Shown: piece after piece, positions 28,504 through 38,544 of the stretch | How positions within the stretch are numbered: the first letter of the stretch is position 1 | Layout: every line of letters starts with the position of its first letter | NCBI GenBank assembly: GCA_016764435.1 | Contig: JAESRX010000013.1 | Location: forward strand, 1 to 64,000 | Direction of reading: 5' to 3' | Source: Flavobacteriaceae bacterium | GTDB taxonomy: Bacteria; Bacteroidota; Bacteroidia; Flavobacteriales; Flavobacteriaceae | Length of the DNA: 64,000 nucleotides | Position numbers and translations under genes: made by a program | Notes under the pieces: model-generated | Databases searched by the model: none | The model's input: the letters and a program-made list of their open reading frames with translations, nothing else | What the model was told of the DNA's origin: nothing

Positions 28504-28540
28504 CCCGTAAAACATCCGTTTTACGGGCTTTTGTTTTTTA
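28504..28540 (+). terminator. Intrinsic terminator after metK
   Basis: CCCGTAAAA and TTTTACGGG form a 9-bp stem with a 6-nt loop, followed by a T-rich tract. The 245 nt beyond, up to the barrel protein gene, contain no recognisable feature. Confidence 0.92.
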
Positions 28541-28785
28541 GAACTATAAGTCGGTTCAATACAATTACTCCTCCCCTTATACTCTCTACCATAGAAATTC
28601 CATCCACTCAACTGATAATAACTAATTAACATCGCTTTATTATCACCATTGGTTTTAATTTTTTAAAATGCAATTCTTGATGTCCCGCTACGTGAGTGAA
28701 CAATAACAAAACGTCAATGGTAATGGTTTTTCTGAACTGTTAACACATTTTATAAAAATTGAATTGAGAAGCCCTTTTTAGTAAA

Positions 28786-31479
28786 TTACAAATTAAACTT
28801 CACCGTCAACACCATATATCTCGGTTGCACAAAATACTGAGAAGACATGCTGTATAATTCAGAAAAACGATCTTCGTTAATGGTTTTTGTACCCAATAAA
28901 TTACTAGCAGTTATTTTAAACTCCCAATTACTATCTCCTTGTTGATAATACAAATTACTACTTAAAAAGGAATAGGTATTATCTATAGAACCTGTTTTGT
29001 TTGTATATTGATAATAACTATAATCTACCGTTAAGGTAACATCTTTTAAAAAGATGATTTCTAGATTTACAAAAGGTCTGTGTGTTTTATACGAATCCAA
29101 ACTTTTATCACTTTCAAAGGTATTAAAGGTCTGTTGATATCCAATTTCTAAATTTGGCCATTCTTTAAAATTAGTTCCTAATCTCGCTTTGTAACTTTGG
29201 GTTTTAGAAGTGGTTTTACGGATAACATCATTTTGAATATTGTTGTAATTATTTAAGCTGTAACGAGCATCCATAGACACTTTTAAAGTATTAAAACGAC
29301 GACCATAACGTGCACTTGCTGAAAATGAATCTTCAGGGGTGTCTATATTTACTCCCGTGTTTACACGGTCAATACCAGTAATAATCGAACTATATTTAAT
29401 GCCATTTTTCTTTTTTGTATAATTAAATCTCGCAAAAATATTCGTAAAATTAAACATACTAAAACTAGTATAATTCAAGGAATAATCTTCATACAAAGCA
29501 TGGTGTAAGTTTCTATTTCCAGAGAATAAGGTACTATAATTTGAATAAACAGTTCCTTCAGCCAATTTATTCAACGCTGGAAAAGAGGTAGAAACATGGT
29601 ATCTTAAACGGATACTTTCTGATTTTTTCAACTCTATTTTCGCATAAAAATCAGGTAATAATTTAGTAAACGAACCTTTATCTTCCACACCTAGTTGTGT
29701 GTTTTTAACTGAATAATGATGTAAAATGGCGCCTGGTGTGAAGGTAAATATCCCTGTTATAAACTTATAATAAAGTCCCAAATAGCTGTCCGAAAAATCA
29801 TAGTTTACATCGTTTTTCAAAAAAGAATCCTCATAATTAAGTTGACTTCCATCTTCTAATGTTTGATGAATAGCTGTGGTTAATTTTTGCGTATTCCACA
29901 AGGTTCCGATAGTTAGATTCACATTACTCTTATTATTTATCACATAGTAATAATCCAAATTAGCCGTAAATTTTTTACTTGTTTGTTTTTTAACTTGCTC
30001 TATATTAAACGGATTTCCTCCTTCTTCCAAGTCCGGAATCACGGAAAAACGTTGCGCTTCAGAAATAGAATTATAAACGGGCTTGTCTTTATCATACTCC
30101 ATTTGTAAAACCAGAGCAAAAATATTTTTATCATTTAAAGTATAATACATAGTAGCATTCTGATTGAAAGAAAATGGATCTGAACGTTGATTTAAATCCA
30201 ATAGCGTTTTATTTAAAACACCCTCTATATCCGTCAAAGAAATGATTGCATTCAATTCATCGGTAGTTGATTTTTTCACAAAAAGATCATAATCCAACTG
30301 GAAATTAGCACGAGGTTTGTATTTTAAAGCGCCTTTAAACATGGCTAATTCACTTCCTTGATTGGTCCTTGTCGTTTTATTTTCAATAGGCTGCTTAGCC
30401 CCTACATAATTAATGGTCTGCTTATTCGTCAACAACTGCGTATCCGTATTTGAATAAATTCCAAAAGCAGCTACATCCATCTTATCGTTAAGCTCATAAC
30501 TATAATTAACTGCTGTAAATATGGTCTCGATTTCTTGGGCTTTTTTATTTTTTAACATGGACAAACCGATACTTCCAGACGAGCTTCCTAAAACAGTTCC
30601 TGAATTCCTAAGACGCATCCCACCCGTAAAATTCATGTAATCACGAAAAGTAAAAGGTACTTCTCCCGTGTTATTTATGTCTGTGATACAATTAATACTT
30701 TGCTTAGGACTGTAATAAAATAATTTTGGATGGACTAAATATCGGTTATTTGGCCCAGCACCTGCCGTAACGTCCCCAAACCAAAAATTCTTTTTCCCTT
30801 CTTTCAAACGAATATTTATGGCCACACTCTCTTCGTCACTCCCTAACCCTCGTAATTGCCCCACTTCATTATAATTTTTCAACACTTCAATTTTATCCAC
30901 CGCATCCGCTGGGATATTTTTTAAGGCCAATTTAGTGTCGCCATCAAAAAAGGTCTTCCCTTCCACCATCACTTTACGCACCACTTTCCCTTCTATTTCT
31001 ATTTGACCTTCATCATTAATCTCGACGCCCGGCAACTTTTCCATAATATCTTCTAACTTTTTCTCTGTACCATTGGTAAACGAATCAGAATTATACACAA
31101 TGGTATCTCCTTTTATTGTCACCGGCATTTCGTACGTCAACTCCACCGTCCCTAAGGTATTATCTTGCGCATATAAGGTGATGTTTTTTTTCCAGTTTTT
31201 TTCTGGTTTATTCGTATCTACAATAAACGTAGTGGATTTAAAACCTACATAACTTACTTTTACTTTAAAAATCCCATTCACTCCTAAACTCATCCGATAT
31301 TTCCCTTTCGCATCTGTTATCGAATAATCCTCCATACCATTACCTACTTTATTTAAAGCAATTACATTGGCCATTTCTAAGGGATTTCCAATACTGTCCT
31401 TAATAAAACCCATTACTTTTACTTGGGCAGACGTACTTTTTAGGCATAACAATACAATGATAAAAATTATTTTTTTCAT
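28786..31479 (-). CDS. Outer-membrane beta-barrel protein with carboxypeptidase-like N-terminal domain
   Basis: About 897 residues from the ATG at 31479 (MKKIIFIIVLLCLKSTSAQ signal peptide); the ORF track adds 21 unlikely residues. A carboxypeptidase regulatory-like domain follows (GFIKDSIGNPLEMANVIAL), then a plug-like region (EDIMEKLPGVEINDEGQIEIEG), and a long C-terminal barrel ending VLTVKFNL. It resembles TonB-dependent-receptor-like outer-membrane proteins of Bacteroidota. The substrate is unknown. A GLPGLI gene lies 117 nt upstream, a recurring pairing. Confidence 0.88.
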   Translation of the reverse strand: MKKIIFIIVLLCLKSTSAQVKVMGFIKDSIGNPLEMANVIALNKVGNGMEDYSITDAKGKYRMSLGVNGIFKVKVSYVGFKSTTFIVDTNKPEKNWKKNITLYAQDNTLGTVELTYEMPVTIKGDTIVYNSDSFTNGTEKKLEDIMEKLPGVEINDEGQIEIEGKVVRKVMVEGKTFFDGDTKLALKNIPADAVDKIEVLKNYNEVGQLRGLGSDEESVAINIRLKEGKKNFWFGDVTAGAGPNNRYLVHPKLFYYSPKQSINCITDINNTGEVPFTFRDYMNFTGGMRLRNSGTVLGSSSGSIGLSMLKNKKAQEIETIFTAVNYSYELNDKMDVAAFGIYSNTDTQLLTNKQTINYVGAKQPIENKTTRTNQGSELAMFKGALKYKPRANFQLDYDLFVKKSTTDELNAIISLTDIEGVLNKTLLDLNQRSDPFSFNQNATMYYTLNDKNIFALVLQMEYDKDKPVYNSISEAQRFSVIPDLEEGGNPFNIEQVKKQTSKKFTANLDYYYVINNKSNVNLTIGTLWNTQKLTTAIHQTLEDGSQLNYEDSFLKNDVNYDFSDSYLGLYYKFITGIFTFTPGAILHHYSVKNTQLGVEDKGSFTKLLPDFYAKIELKKSESIRLRYHVSTSFPALNKLAEGTVYSNYSTLFSGNRNLHHALYEDYSLNYTSFSMFNFTNIFARFNYTKKKNGIKYSSIITGIDRVNTGVNIDTPEDSFSASARYGRRFNTLKVSMDARYSLNNYNNIQNDVIRKTTSKTQSYKARLGTNFKEWPNLEIGYQQTFNTFESDKSLDSYKTHRPFVNLEIIFLKDVTLTVDYSYYQYTNKTGSIDNTYSFLSSNLYYQQGDSNWEFKITASNLLGTKTINEDRFSELYSMSSQYFVQPRYMVLTVKFNL

Positions 31480-31596
31480 GAGTGTAATTCTATTTAAATT
31501 ATGATAGTATTCTTTCATGCATGCGGTGACAGAAGGTTGCACACCCCTTCACATAAAACAGAAACAACCTTGTTTTACAGCACACTAAACACTCTC

Positions 31597-32410
31597 CTAT
31601 CCCTTTATTTCAATTGTTATTTGGTTTCCTTTTCCCTTTTTTCTACTTCCACTAAACCGCTTGAGCATCTCTTTTGTTTTTTTATATTGAATGGCGTCGT
31701 ATTTTTTTTGAGTCACTTTTTTTCCCTTATGTGGTTTTTCAATTGTCACTGCCTTTTTTGGATTTAGGACTATTTTAGTACACAAAAGCAAATGCTTCCC
31801 TTTTGCCACTTCCAAGATAAGGCCAGGCAATCCATATAACTTTTCAGGACCATGACTTACAGGAATTTCAGGTGTATACCAGGCAATTATTTTTCTGGTT
31901 TTAAGGGTGACACTATCAGTTTTAAAATCCCTATCTTCATATACTTCCATAGCCACGGCTTTAAAACAAGCATAACTCCCTATTTTTTTCGTATCTTTTT
32001 CTAATTTCCAATCTAATTTCTCTAACTCATCTTGTATCAAAAATAATTTCCCCATCATATTTCTTTTTTCTACATAGCGTTCTTCCTTCGTGTCTTTATA
32101 CAATTTAGTATCGCTTCCTCCACCTCCAAGCATGACCTGAAAACCTCCCTTCATTTTTAGAACAGGCGTTTCTAATTTTACTTGTTGATAATACAAGGAT
32201 GTCGTTTTATCAAAATGCAATTCATAGACTTTCTCAAATTGTTTTTTTTAGAATTTCCTGAAGTTGTGCTTGTTGCATTCCTCCCATCCCTTTGGATTCT
32301 ATTTTAAGGTCTACAATTTGCTTACTTTGGTAAATTGCCTTTCCACTAAATGACTGTGCCGAAACAGCAAAAGATAAGAACAAGACTAGAATGATCTGGA
32401 TTTTTTTCAT
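31597..32410 (-). pseudogene. GLPGLI family protein, frameshifted
   Basis: The ORF track shows only the 3' part. From the ATG at 32410 the other frame gives a clean signal peptide (MKKIQIILVLFLSFAVSAQ) and runs to ILKKTI and a stop. At an A8 run (32242-32249), removing one A joins it to QFEKVYELHFDKT and the downstream frame, which carries the family name motif YGLPGLI. The gene therefore appears broken by one extra A. Sequencing error, slippage-mediated on/off switching and true decay are all possible. Secreted protein of unknown function, upstream of the barrel protein. Confidence 0.85.
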
Positions 32411-32461
32411 GGTATAAATATATTATTTCAGCAAACTTAGAACAGATTTGCGTATAACTTA

Positions 32462-32486
32462 GTTAATAAGTGTTAACGACTGTTAA
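32462..32486 (+). promoter_or_regulatory. Three GTTAA boxes with 10-bp phasing
   Basis: GTTAA begins at 32462, 32472 and 32482, on the same DNA face. Direct repeats spaced by one helical turn are typical of OmpR-family binding sites, and an OmpR-type regulator is encoded 2 kb downstream. They sit about 40-65 nt before the predicted start from the -7 box at 32514. Confidence 0.5.
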
Positions 32487-32513
32487 GCAGGTGTTTTTTA
32501 TAAATTAACTTCC

Positions 32514-32521
32514 TATATTTG
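32514..32521 (+). promoter_or_regulatory. -7 element for the secreted protein/kinase/regulator operon
   Basis: TATATTTG matches TAnnTTTG and lies 25 nt before the ATG at 32546. The -33 element is poor, which suits an activator-dependent promoter. Confidence 0.55.
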
Positions 32522-32545
32522 AATACCAGAAATAAAACAACCACT

Positions 32546-32905
32546 ATGAAATCTCTATTATTTTTAGTAATACTTTGCATTAGCATTACAAGTTTCTCCC
32601 AAGAAATTACAGACACTGAAAAGGAAATCAGCATTACTACCTATGCTCTAACTTTCAGTGATTTGGAGGATTTTAAGACAATTAATTGGGATCTAATTCC
32701 AGAAATACTGCAACATAACCAACCGGAAACAATAGTTAGATTAGAGTTTTCTATAAAAACAGCTCCGAACGAGATTCAAGATGTCGGTTTTATTGATTTT
32801 AAATTAGTTGTTCAAGGTAAAAGTAAAGAAGTAAAATCATTAGTAAAACGTGCAAAAAGAATACTTACAAAAACAATGTCCTTACTCCGTAAAAAACACA
32901 ATTAA
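32546..32905 (+). CDS. Small secreted hypothetical protein
   Basis: 119 residues from the ATG at 32546 (the ORF track begins 9 codons earlier). A signal peptide MKSLLFLVILCISITSFSQ is followed by a charged domain ending in a lysine-rich tail. No family recognised. It precedes the histidine kinase gene by 41 nt, so it may be cotranscribed and could act in periplasmic sensing, but that is inference from position. Confidence 0.72.
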   Translation: MKSLLFLVILCISITSFSQEITDTEKEISITTYALTFSDLEDFKTINWDLIPEILQHNQPETIVRLEFSIKTAPNEIQDVGFIDFKLVVQGKSKEVKSLVKRAKRILTKTMSLLRKKHN

Positions 32906-32946
32906 TTTAATAGCTATAGCGCTATCTTGACCCTTATATAGAAACA

Positions 32947-34485
32947 ATGAAACCGTCCAAATTCACCTATTTATTGCTTTTAATCAGCCTAACAATTATC
33001 CTTACTATAGGTGCTCAATTGTATTGGAATTATAATAATTACGTGCAAAATAAGCAACAAATAACCAATGAAATTCAATTGAGTTTAGACAATTCCTTGG
33101 AAGAATATTATGCCGATTTAGCAAAGAATAATTACTTCTCTATTATAGAAAAAGATCCTTATAAATCAAGTAATTTTTTAAAAGACATTCCATTTAACTC
33201 TATTTTATCAGAAATCAACCCCAAATTTATACCACAAAAAAAGGATTCATTAGCTGCTATTAATGCATACACCTTTAGTTTTAAGGACAGCAGCATGCAC
33301 AATGCTGTTTCCTTAAACTTAAGTAAAACCATTCCTCAAAAAAAAGAAAGGAAGTTTCTTAAAATAAAGGAACTCAACAAAATAAAACCAAAAAATATTT
33401 CCAATATCACCATTATTAGAGGAAAGAAATCGGCAGACAGTCTTCATTTAATAAATGGGTTAAATAAAATAATTATTTCTTTTCAGCAGGATACTATCTC
33501 CTACTCTCAAGTAGATTCATTATTAAATATTCAGTTAAACCAACGTAATATTAAAATTTCAAAACAACTCTGTCATTATAAAAAAGACAGCTTATACTAC
33601 CCAAAACTATATTCGTCTAAACAAGCATACCTTTCCGTAGACTCAAAATCCACTTTTTTAAAAAAGGATGAAAGCATCCGGTTGTATTTTAGCAACCCAT
33701 TTACGGATACGCTTAGAAGAAGTGCTACTGGAATATTGCTCTCCTTATTATTATCCTGTTGCATTATCGCCTGTCTGTTTTACCTATTATATATCATAAA
33801 GAACCAAAAGCAATTATCAGAAATTAAAAACGACTTAATCAGTAATATAACCCACGAGTTTAAAACCCCTATTGCTACCATTTCCGTAGCCTTGGAAAGT
33901 TTACAGAATTTTGGAGGTTTAAAAGACCCCAAAAAGACCAAATTATATTTAGATACTTCTACACAACAATTAACCAAGCTTCAATTAATGGTAGAAAAAC
34001 TATTAGAAACTGCGGCCTTAAACAACAGTGAATACAAACTAGATCTACAAGATATAAACTTGAGTAATCTCTTAGAAAAAACAGTACAAAGACAGGAAAA
34101 CTTACATACAAATCATCAATTTCACCTCAACATTTCTGAAACTAATATCCATTATAAAGTAGATGAATTTCATTTTGAAAATTCCCTAAATAATTTACTA
34201 GACAATGCTGTAAAATATGGAAACTCACACGTATTTATTGATTTAAAACAAGAAAAAAACGGAGTTACAATTGCCATTTCAGATGATGGAACTGGTATGA
34301 AAAAACAGCATAAAAATAAGGTTTTTGATCAATTCTACCGCATCCCTACAGGAAATACTCATACGATAAAAGGTTTTGGAATTGGACTGTATTATTGTAA
34401 AAGTATCATCGAAAAAACTGGAGGAACCATTCAAATAGAAGGGATTAAAAACAATACATTCATCATAAAACTACCTCATGAGTAA
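32947..34485 (+). CDS. Sensor histidine kinase
   Basis: 512 residues. Membrane segments at about 7-27 and 258-280 enclose a periplasmic sensor domain of about 230 residues of no recognised family. The HisKA dimerisation domain has the phospho-acceptor His in ITHEFKTPIATIS near residue 303. The ATPase domain has the N box (NNLLDNAVKYG, about 415), G1 (DDGTGM) and G2 (GFGIGLYY). It overlaps the response regulator gene by 8 nt. The likely regulatory target is the adjacent GLPGLI/barrel operon. Confidence 0.95.
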   Translation: MKPSKFTYLLLLISLTIILTIGAQLYWNYNNYVQNKQQITNEIQLSLDNSLEEYYADLAKNNYFSIIEKDPYKSSNFLKDIPFNSILSEINPKFIPQKKDSLAAINAYTFSFKDSSMHNAVSLNLSKTIPQKKERKFLKIKELNKIKPKNISNITIIRGKKSADSLHLINGLNKIIISFQQDTISYSQVDSLLNIQLNQRNIKISKQLCHYKKDSLYYPKLYSSKQAYLSVDSKSTFLKKDESIRLYFSNPFTDTLRRSATGILLSLLLSCCIIACLFYLLYIIKNQKQLSEIKNDLISNITHEFKTPIATISVALESLQNFGGLKDPKKTKLYLDTSTQQLTKLQLMVEKLLETAALNNSEYKLDLQDINLSNLLEKTVQRQENLHTNHQFHLNISETNIHYKVDEFHFENSLNNLLDNAVKYGNSHVFIDLKQEKNGVTIAISDDGTGMKKQHKNKVFDQFYRIPTGNTHTIKGFGIGLYYCKSIIEKTGGTIQIEGIKNNTFIIKLPHE

Positions 34486-35152
34486 TCCCATTAAAATATT
34501 ATTAGCAGAGGACGAACCCTCTTTAGGTCAGATTATAAAAGAGAGCTTAGAAACACGTAATTTTAAAGTTGACCTTTGCATAAACGGACAACTTGCCTTG
34601 GATCAATACCATCGCAACTTACCAGACATTTTAGTATTGGATGTAATGATGCCTTTAAAAGATGGTTTTACCGTAGCCAAAGAAATAAGAAAAATAGACG
34701 CTCAAATTCCAATCATTTTTTTAACTGCAAAATCACAGGTAAAAGATGTGGTACACGGCTTTAATATTGGAGGCAATGACTATTTAAAAAAACCCTTCTC
34801 TATGGAGGAGTTAATCGTGAGAATCCAAGCACTTTTAACCAGAAAACCATCGATAGAAAAAACCTTACAACTAGGGGAATATCAATTTGACAACACCAAA
34901 CAAACCCTAACGTACAATCATATATCTCAAGAATTAACACACCGGGAATCCGATTTATTATATCATTTATACCAATCTAAAAACAAGGTATTAGAACGGG
35001 GGTATATTTTAAATAAATTATGGGGAAATGACGATTTTTTCAATGCCCGAAGCATGGACGTATTTATAAGTAAATTACGAAAAAAATTACAAAAAGACGA
35101 AAAAATTAAAATACTAAACATCCGAGGTGTAGGCTATAAACTGATTATTTAG
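34478..35152 (+). CDS. OmpR-family response regulator
   Basis: 224 residues. The receiver domain has acidic pocket DE near residue 10, phospho-Asp in LVLDVMMPL near 53, and Lys in YLKKPFS near 104. A winged-helix DNA-binding domain follows (ELTHRESDLLYHL; SMDVFISKLRKKL; IRGVGYKL). It is the partner of the kinase whose gene it overlaps, and may bind the phased GTTAA boxes upstream of the operon. Confidence 0.96.
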   Translation: MSNPIKILLAEDEPSLGQIIKESLETRNFKVDLCINGQLALDQYHRNLPDILVLDVMMPLKDGFTVAKEIRKIDAQIPIIFLTAKSQVKDVVHGFNIGGNDYLKKPFSMEELIVRIQALLTRKPSIEKTLQLGEYQFDNTKQTLTYNHISQELTHRESDLLYHLYQSKNKVLERGYILNKLWGNDDFFNARSMDVFISKLRKKLQKDEKIKILNIRGVGYKLII

Positions 35153-35225
35153 GTGACTAAATACACCGTATTATTGTAAAAATTTAATTACTTTTATTTT
35201 TTATAAATTCTGAACGCTAAATCGT

Positions 35226-35840
35226 ATGCACGTAGCCATTGCCGGAAACATTGGAGCAGGTAAAACAACGCTAACCAAACTCTTATCTAAACATTACAAC
35301 TGGGAACCTCATTATGAATCTGTGGATGAAAACCCCTATTTAGATGACTTTTACGGTGAAATGGAGCGCTGGTCGTTCAATTTACAAGTTTATTTCTTAA
35401 ACAGTCGATTTAGACAAATTTTAGAAATCAGAGAAAGTGGCAAAGAAATTATACAGGACCGAACTATTTACGAAGATGCCCGTATTTTTGCACCTAACTT
35501 ACATGCGATGGGCTTAATGACCAACCGTGATTTTAAAAACTATTCTTCATTATTTGAATTGATGGAGCAATTAGTTTCTCCTCCAGATCTGTTGATTTAT
35601 TTACGTGGCTCTATCTCTACCTTAGTTGGTCAAATCCACAAACGTGGACGTGATTATGAAAACTCCATAAGTATTGATTATTTAAGTAGATTAAATGAGC
35701 GCTACGAAGCATGGATTACGGACTACAGTAAAGGGAAATTACTAATTATTGATATTGACAATTTAGATTTCGTAGGTAACCCTGAAGATTTAGGAAGTAT
35801 TATTGACAAAATAGATGCTCAAATAAACGGATTATTTTAA
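35226..35840 (+). CDS. Deoxynucleoside kinase
   Basis: 204 residues. The P-loop AIAGNIGAGKTTL is at the N terminus, with the ERS-like motif replaced by DRTIYEDARIFA and a lid segment RGRDYENSIS. The family phosphorylates deoxynucleosides for salvage; deoxyadenosine/deoxyguanosine or pyrimidine preference cannot be told. A strong terminator follows; the gene stands alone. Confidence 0.93.
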   Translation: MHVAIAGNIGAGKTTLTKLLSKHYNWEPHYESVDENPYLDDFYGEMERWSFNLQVYFLNSRFRQILEIRESGKEIIQDRTIYEDARIFAPNLHAMGLMTNRDFKNYSSLFELMEQLVSPPDLLIYLRGSISTLVGQIHKRGRDYENSISIDYLSRLNERYEAWITDYSKGKLLIIDIDNLDFVGNPEDLGSIIDKIDAQINGLF

Positions 35841-35864
35841 AGAACAACACCACATCATATTTAT

Positions 35865-35895
35865 AAAAAACGTGCACCTTGCACGTTTTTTTTTA
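35865..35895 (+). terminator. Intrinsic terminator after deoxynucleoside kinase
   Basis: CGTGCA and TGCACG with a 3-nt loop, extended by flanking A and T tracts, then a T-run. Rightward orientation fits the preceding gene. Confidence 0.9.
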
Positions 35896-36013
35896 TCTAA
35901 ACCCCTTCAACTACAGGGTGATAATTAGCGTAATTTTAACATTTATTCACTAAAAGTCCAATCACTATTTAGTAATTTCACTTCATATCTAAATAATAAC
36001 CATTCACCCCATT

Positions 36014-38530
36014 ATGAAACATCTTTACATGATGCTAGTACTCATTTTAAGTACTAGTCTATTGTTCGCTCAGGCGGAACAATCCTCAAAGGAGCCGACT
36101 CCTAATTATAGATTAGCTTCTAAATTCTCTCCTACAAACTTAGGAAAACTAGTACATTCAACGAGCGTAAGACCTCATTGGTTAAAAAAAGGAAACCGGT
36201 TTTGGTATCAATACAAAACCACCAATGGTTCTAACTACTATCTAGTAGATGCAGATAAGCGTACTAAAAAAGCCTTATTTGACAATGATGATATGGCATC
36301 TTGGTTGACACAAATAACCAAAGACCCTTATGATGGGCAACACTTACCTAAATTTGATTTTAAGTTTGTGAAAAACGAAACTGCCATTCAGTTTTACATC
36401 ACAGCAACAGAAAAAGTCCCCGTAAAGGAAACCAAAGAGGACCTTGTTAAAAAAGACAGCACCGATACGAAAGAAACCAAAAAGAAAACTCCAAAACTTG
36501 AGAAAAAAATCTATCACTTAGAATATAGACTTGGAGGTAATGGTTTAACGATACTCGACAACATAAAAAAAGAAGAACAAGACTGGAAAAAATGGGCGAA
36601 TATCTCTCCTGACAGTACCATCGTTCTTTTTTCTAAAAACTTCAATCTTTTTTGGATGGACAAAGAGAACTTCCTAAAAGCGGTAAAAGATGAAAAAGAC
36701 AGTACTATTGTACAACATCAATGGACCAAAGATGGAGTTGAAAATCACAATTTTGGAGGTGGTACTTACGGACAAAACAACGAAAGTAAAGAAGAGAAAA
36801 AAGACGACAGAAAAAGGATCGGAGGAATTTGGTCTCACGATTCTAAAAAATTCATTTACCACCGTACTGACGAGCGTATGTTAAAGGATTTATGGGTAAT
36901 AAACTCCGTCGCTAAAAAACGCCCTACTTTAGAAACCTATAAATACCACATGCCAGGAGAACAAGAATACGCAAAAGAAACCTTGCTTATATTTGACATT
37001 GACTCCAAAGAAATCACTAATGTAGTATTAGACAGTACGGCACAACAAGGGGTTTCTGCCTATAGAGCTCCTCGTAAAAAATCAAATACTAGGGACGATT
37101 TCAACCCCTCTTTATTACTTTCTAAAAAAGGAAAAATCTATTACAGCACCATCAGTAGAGACCGTAAAAGCTTAGATATCTGCGTAGCGGACATTAATAC
37201 TGGCGAAAGTAAAGTGTTAATAAAAGAACGTTTTAATACGTATATCGAACAACGAAATTTAGTACTGTTTAATAACGAAACCGAACTCTTACATTGGGCG
37301 GAACGCGATGGATGGGCGCATTTTTACTTGTATGATACTAAAGGGAATTTAAAAAACCAAGTTACTTCCGGTGCCTTCCATGTAGATGCGTTTAAAAATA
37401 TAGATGTAAAAAACCGCATCTTATATTTCACCGCAAACGGTGTTACAAAAGGACAAAATCCTTACTACGAACATCTTTACAAAATAAATTTAAACGGGAC
37501 GGGATTAAAAAACCTAAACCCTGGTAATTTTACTAGTCGCACAAGCATGGCAGATTCCAATCGCTATTTTGTAACGAACTACTCGAGAGTTGACACAGCT
37601 CCTATTGCAGCATTGCACACTAATAAAGGCGGACTTATCATGCAATTAGAAGAAGCGGATTTATCACAGTTATTCGCTACTGGATATCAGTTCCCAACAC
37701 CTTTTAAAATGAAAGCAGCTGACGGAATTACGGACATATTTGGAGTTATGTACAAGCCTTTTGACTTTGACCAAACCAAGAGCTACCCTTTACTAGAGTA
37801 TGTATACCCTGGACCACAAACCGAAGCAGTTAACGCATCCTTTTCATTACGAATGGACAGAATAGACCGTATGGCACAGGTTGGTTTTATAGTCGTGACA
37901 CTTGGAAACAGAGGAGGACATCCAGACCGTTCTAAATGGTATCACAATTATGGTTACGGAAACCTAAGAGACTATGGATTGGCAGATAAAAAATATGTAG
38001 CAGAACAATTGGCAGACAAACATCCGTATATCAATATTAATAAAGTAGGTATTTTTGGACATTCTGGAGGTGGATTCATGTCTACAGCCGCCATGTTACA
38101 ATATCCTGATTTCTTTAAGGCAGCAGTTTCTTCTGCTGGAAATCATGACAATAGCATGTACAATAGTTGGTGGAGTGAAACCCATCACGGAGTCTTAGCA
38201 GAAAAAGATGCTGCTGGAAAAACAACCTACAAATACACCATTGACAAAAACCAATCATTAGCCAAAAACTTAAAAGGAAGGTTGATGTTAATTACTGGAG
38301 ACGTAGATAACAATGTACATCCTGGAGCAACCATCAGAATGGCAAACGCCTTAATTAAAGCCCACAAACGCTTCGACTTTATGATCATGCCAGGACAGCG
38401 CCACAGTTTTGGAAAGATGTCAGAGTATTCTTTCTGGTTGCGTGCAGACCATTTCAGTAAACACTTTCTAGGAAATACATTTAACACTGTGGATATTACA
38501 GAAATGAACAGAGACAAGGCAAAAAATTAA
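36014..38530 (+). CDS. S9 family peptidase (DPP-IV / prolyl oligopeptidase-like)
   Basis: 838 residues. Signal peptide MKHLYMMLVLILSTSLLFAQ indicates export. The middle forms a DPP-IV-type beta-propeller with several WxxDG-like blocks. The C-terminal alpha/beta hydrolase domain has the nucleophile Ser in GIFGHSGGGFM (about 685), Asp in TGDVDNNVHP (about 763) and His in PGQRHSFG (about 797). It probably trims peptides in the periplasm or outside the cell. A lysine/glutamate-rich insert lies near residues 138-170. Confidence 0.93.
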   Translation: MKHLYMMLVLILSTSLLFAQAEQSSKEPTPNYRLASKFSPTNLGKLVHSTSVRPHWLKKGNRFWYQYKTTNGSNYYLVDADKRTKKALFDNDDMASWLTQITKDPYDGQHLPKFDFKFVKNETAIQFYITATEKVPVKETKEDLVKKDSTDTKETKKKTPKLEKKIYHLEYRLGGNGLTILDNIKKEEQDWKKWANISPDSTIVLFSKNFNLFWMDKENFLKAVKDEKDSTIVQHQWTKDGVENHNFGGGTYGQNNESKEEKKDDRKRIGGIWSHDSKKFIYHRTDERMLKDLWVINSVAKKRPTLETYKYHMPGEQEYAKETLLIFDIDSKEITNVVLDSTAQQGVSAYRAPRKKSNTRDDFNPSLLLSKKGKIYYSTISRDRKSLDICVADINTGESKVLIKERFNTYIEQRNLVLFNNETELLHWAERDGWAHFYLYDTKGNLKNQVTSGAFHVDAFKNIDVKNRILYFTANGVTKGQNPYYEHLYKINLNGTGLKNLNPGNFTSRTSMADSNRYFVTNYSRVDTAPIAALHTNKGGLIMQLEEADLSQLFATGYQFPTPFKMKAADGITDIFGVMYKPFDFDQTKSYPLLEYVYPGPQTEAVNASFSLRMDRIDRMAQVGFIVVTLGNRGGHPDRSKWYHNYGYGNLRDYGLADKKYVAEQLADKHPYININKVGIFGHSGGGFMSTAAMLQYPDFFKAAVSSAGNHDNSMYNSWWSETHHGVLAEKDAAGKTTYKYTIDKNQSLAKNLKGRLMLITGDVDNNVHPGATIRMANALIKAHKRFDFMIMPGQRHSFGKMSEYSFWLRADHFSKHFLGNTFNTVDITEMNRDKAKN

Positions 38531-38544
38531 GACCTTGCCTTTGG

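Noticed and set aside
28541-28785. Further copy of the 17-kb repeat after metK
   Set aside because: Only loose similarity (TTCAATACA...CTCCCCTT) without the heptamer phase; judged chance.
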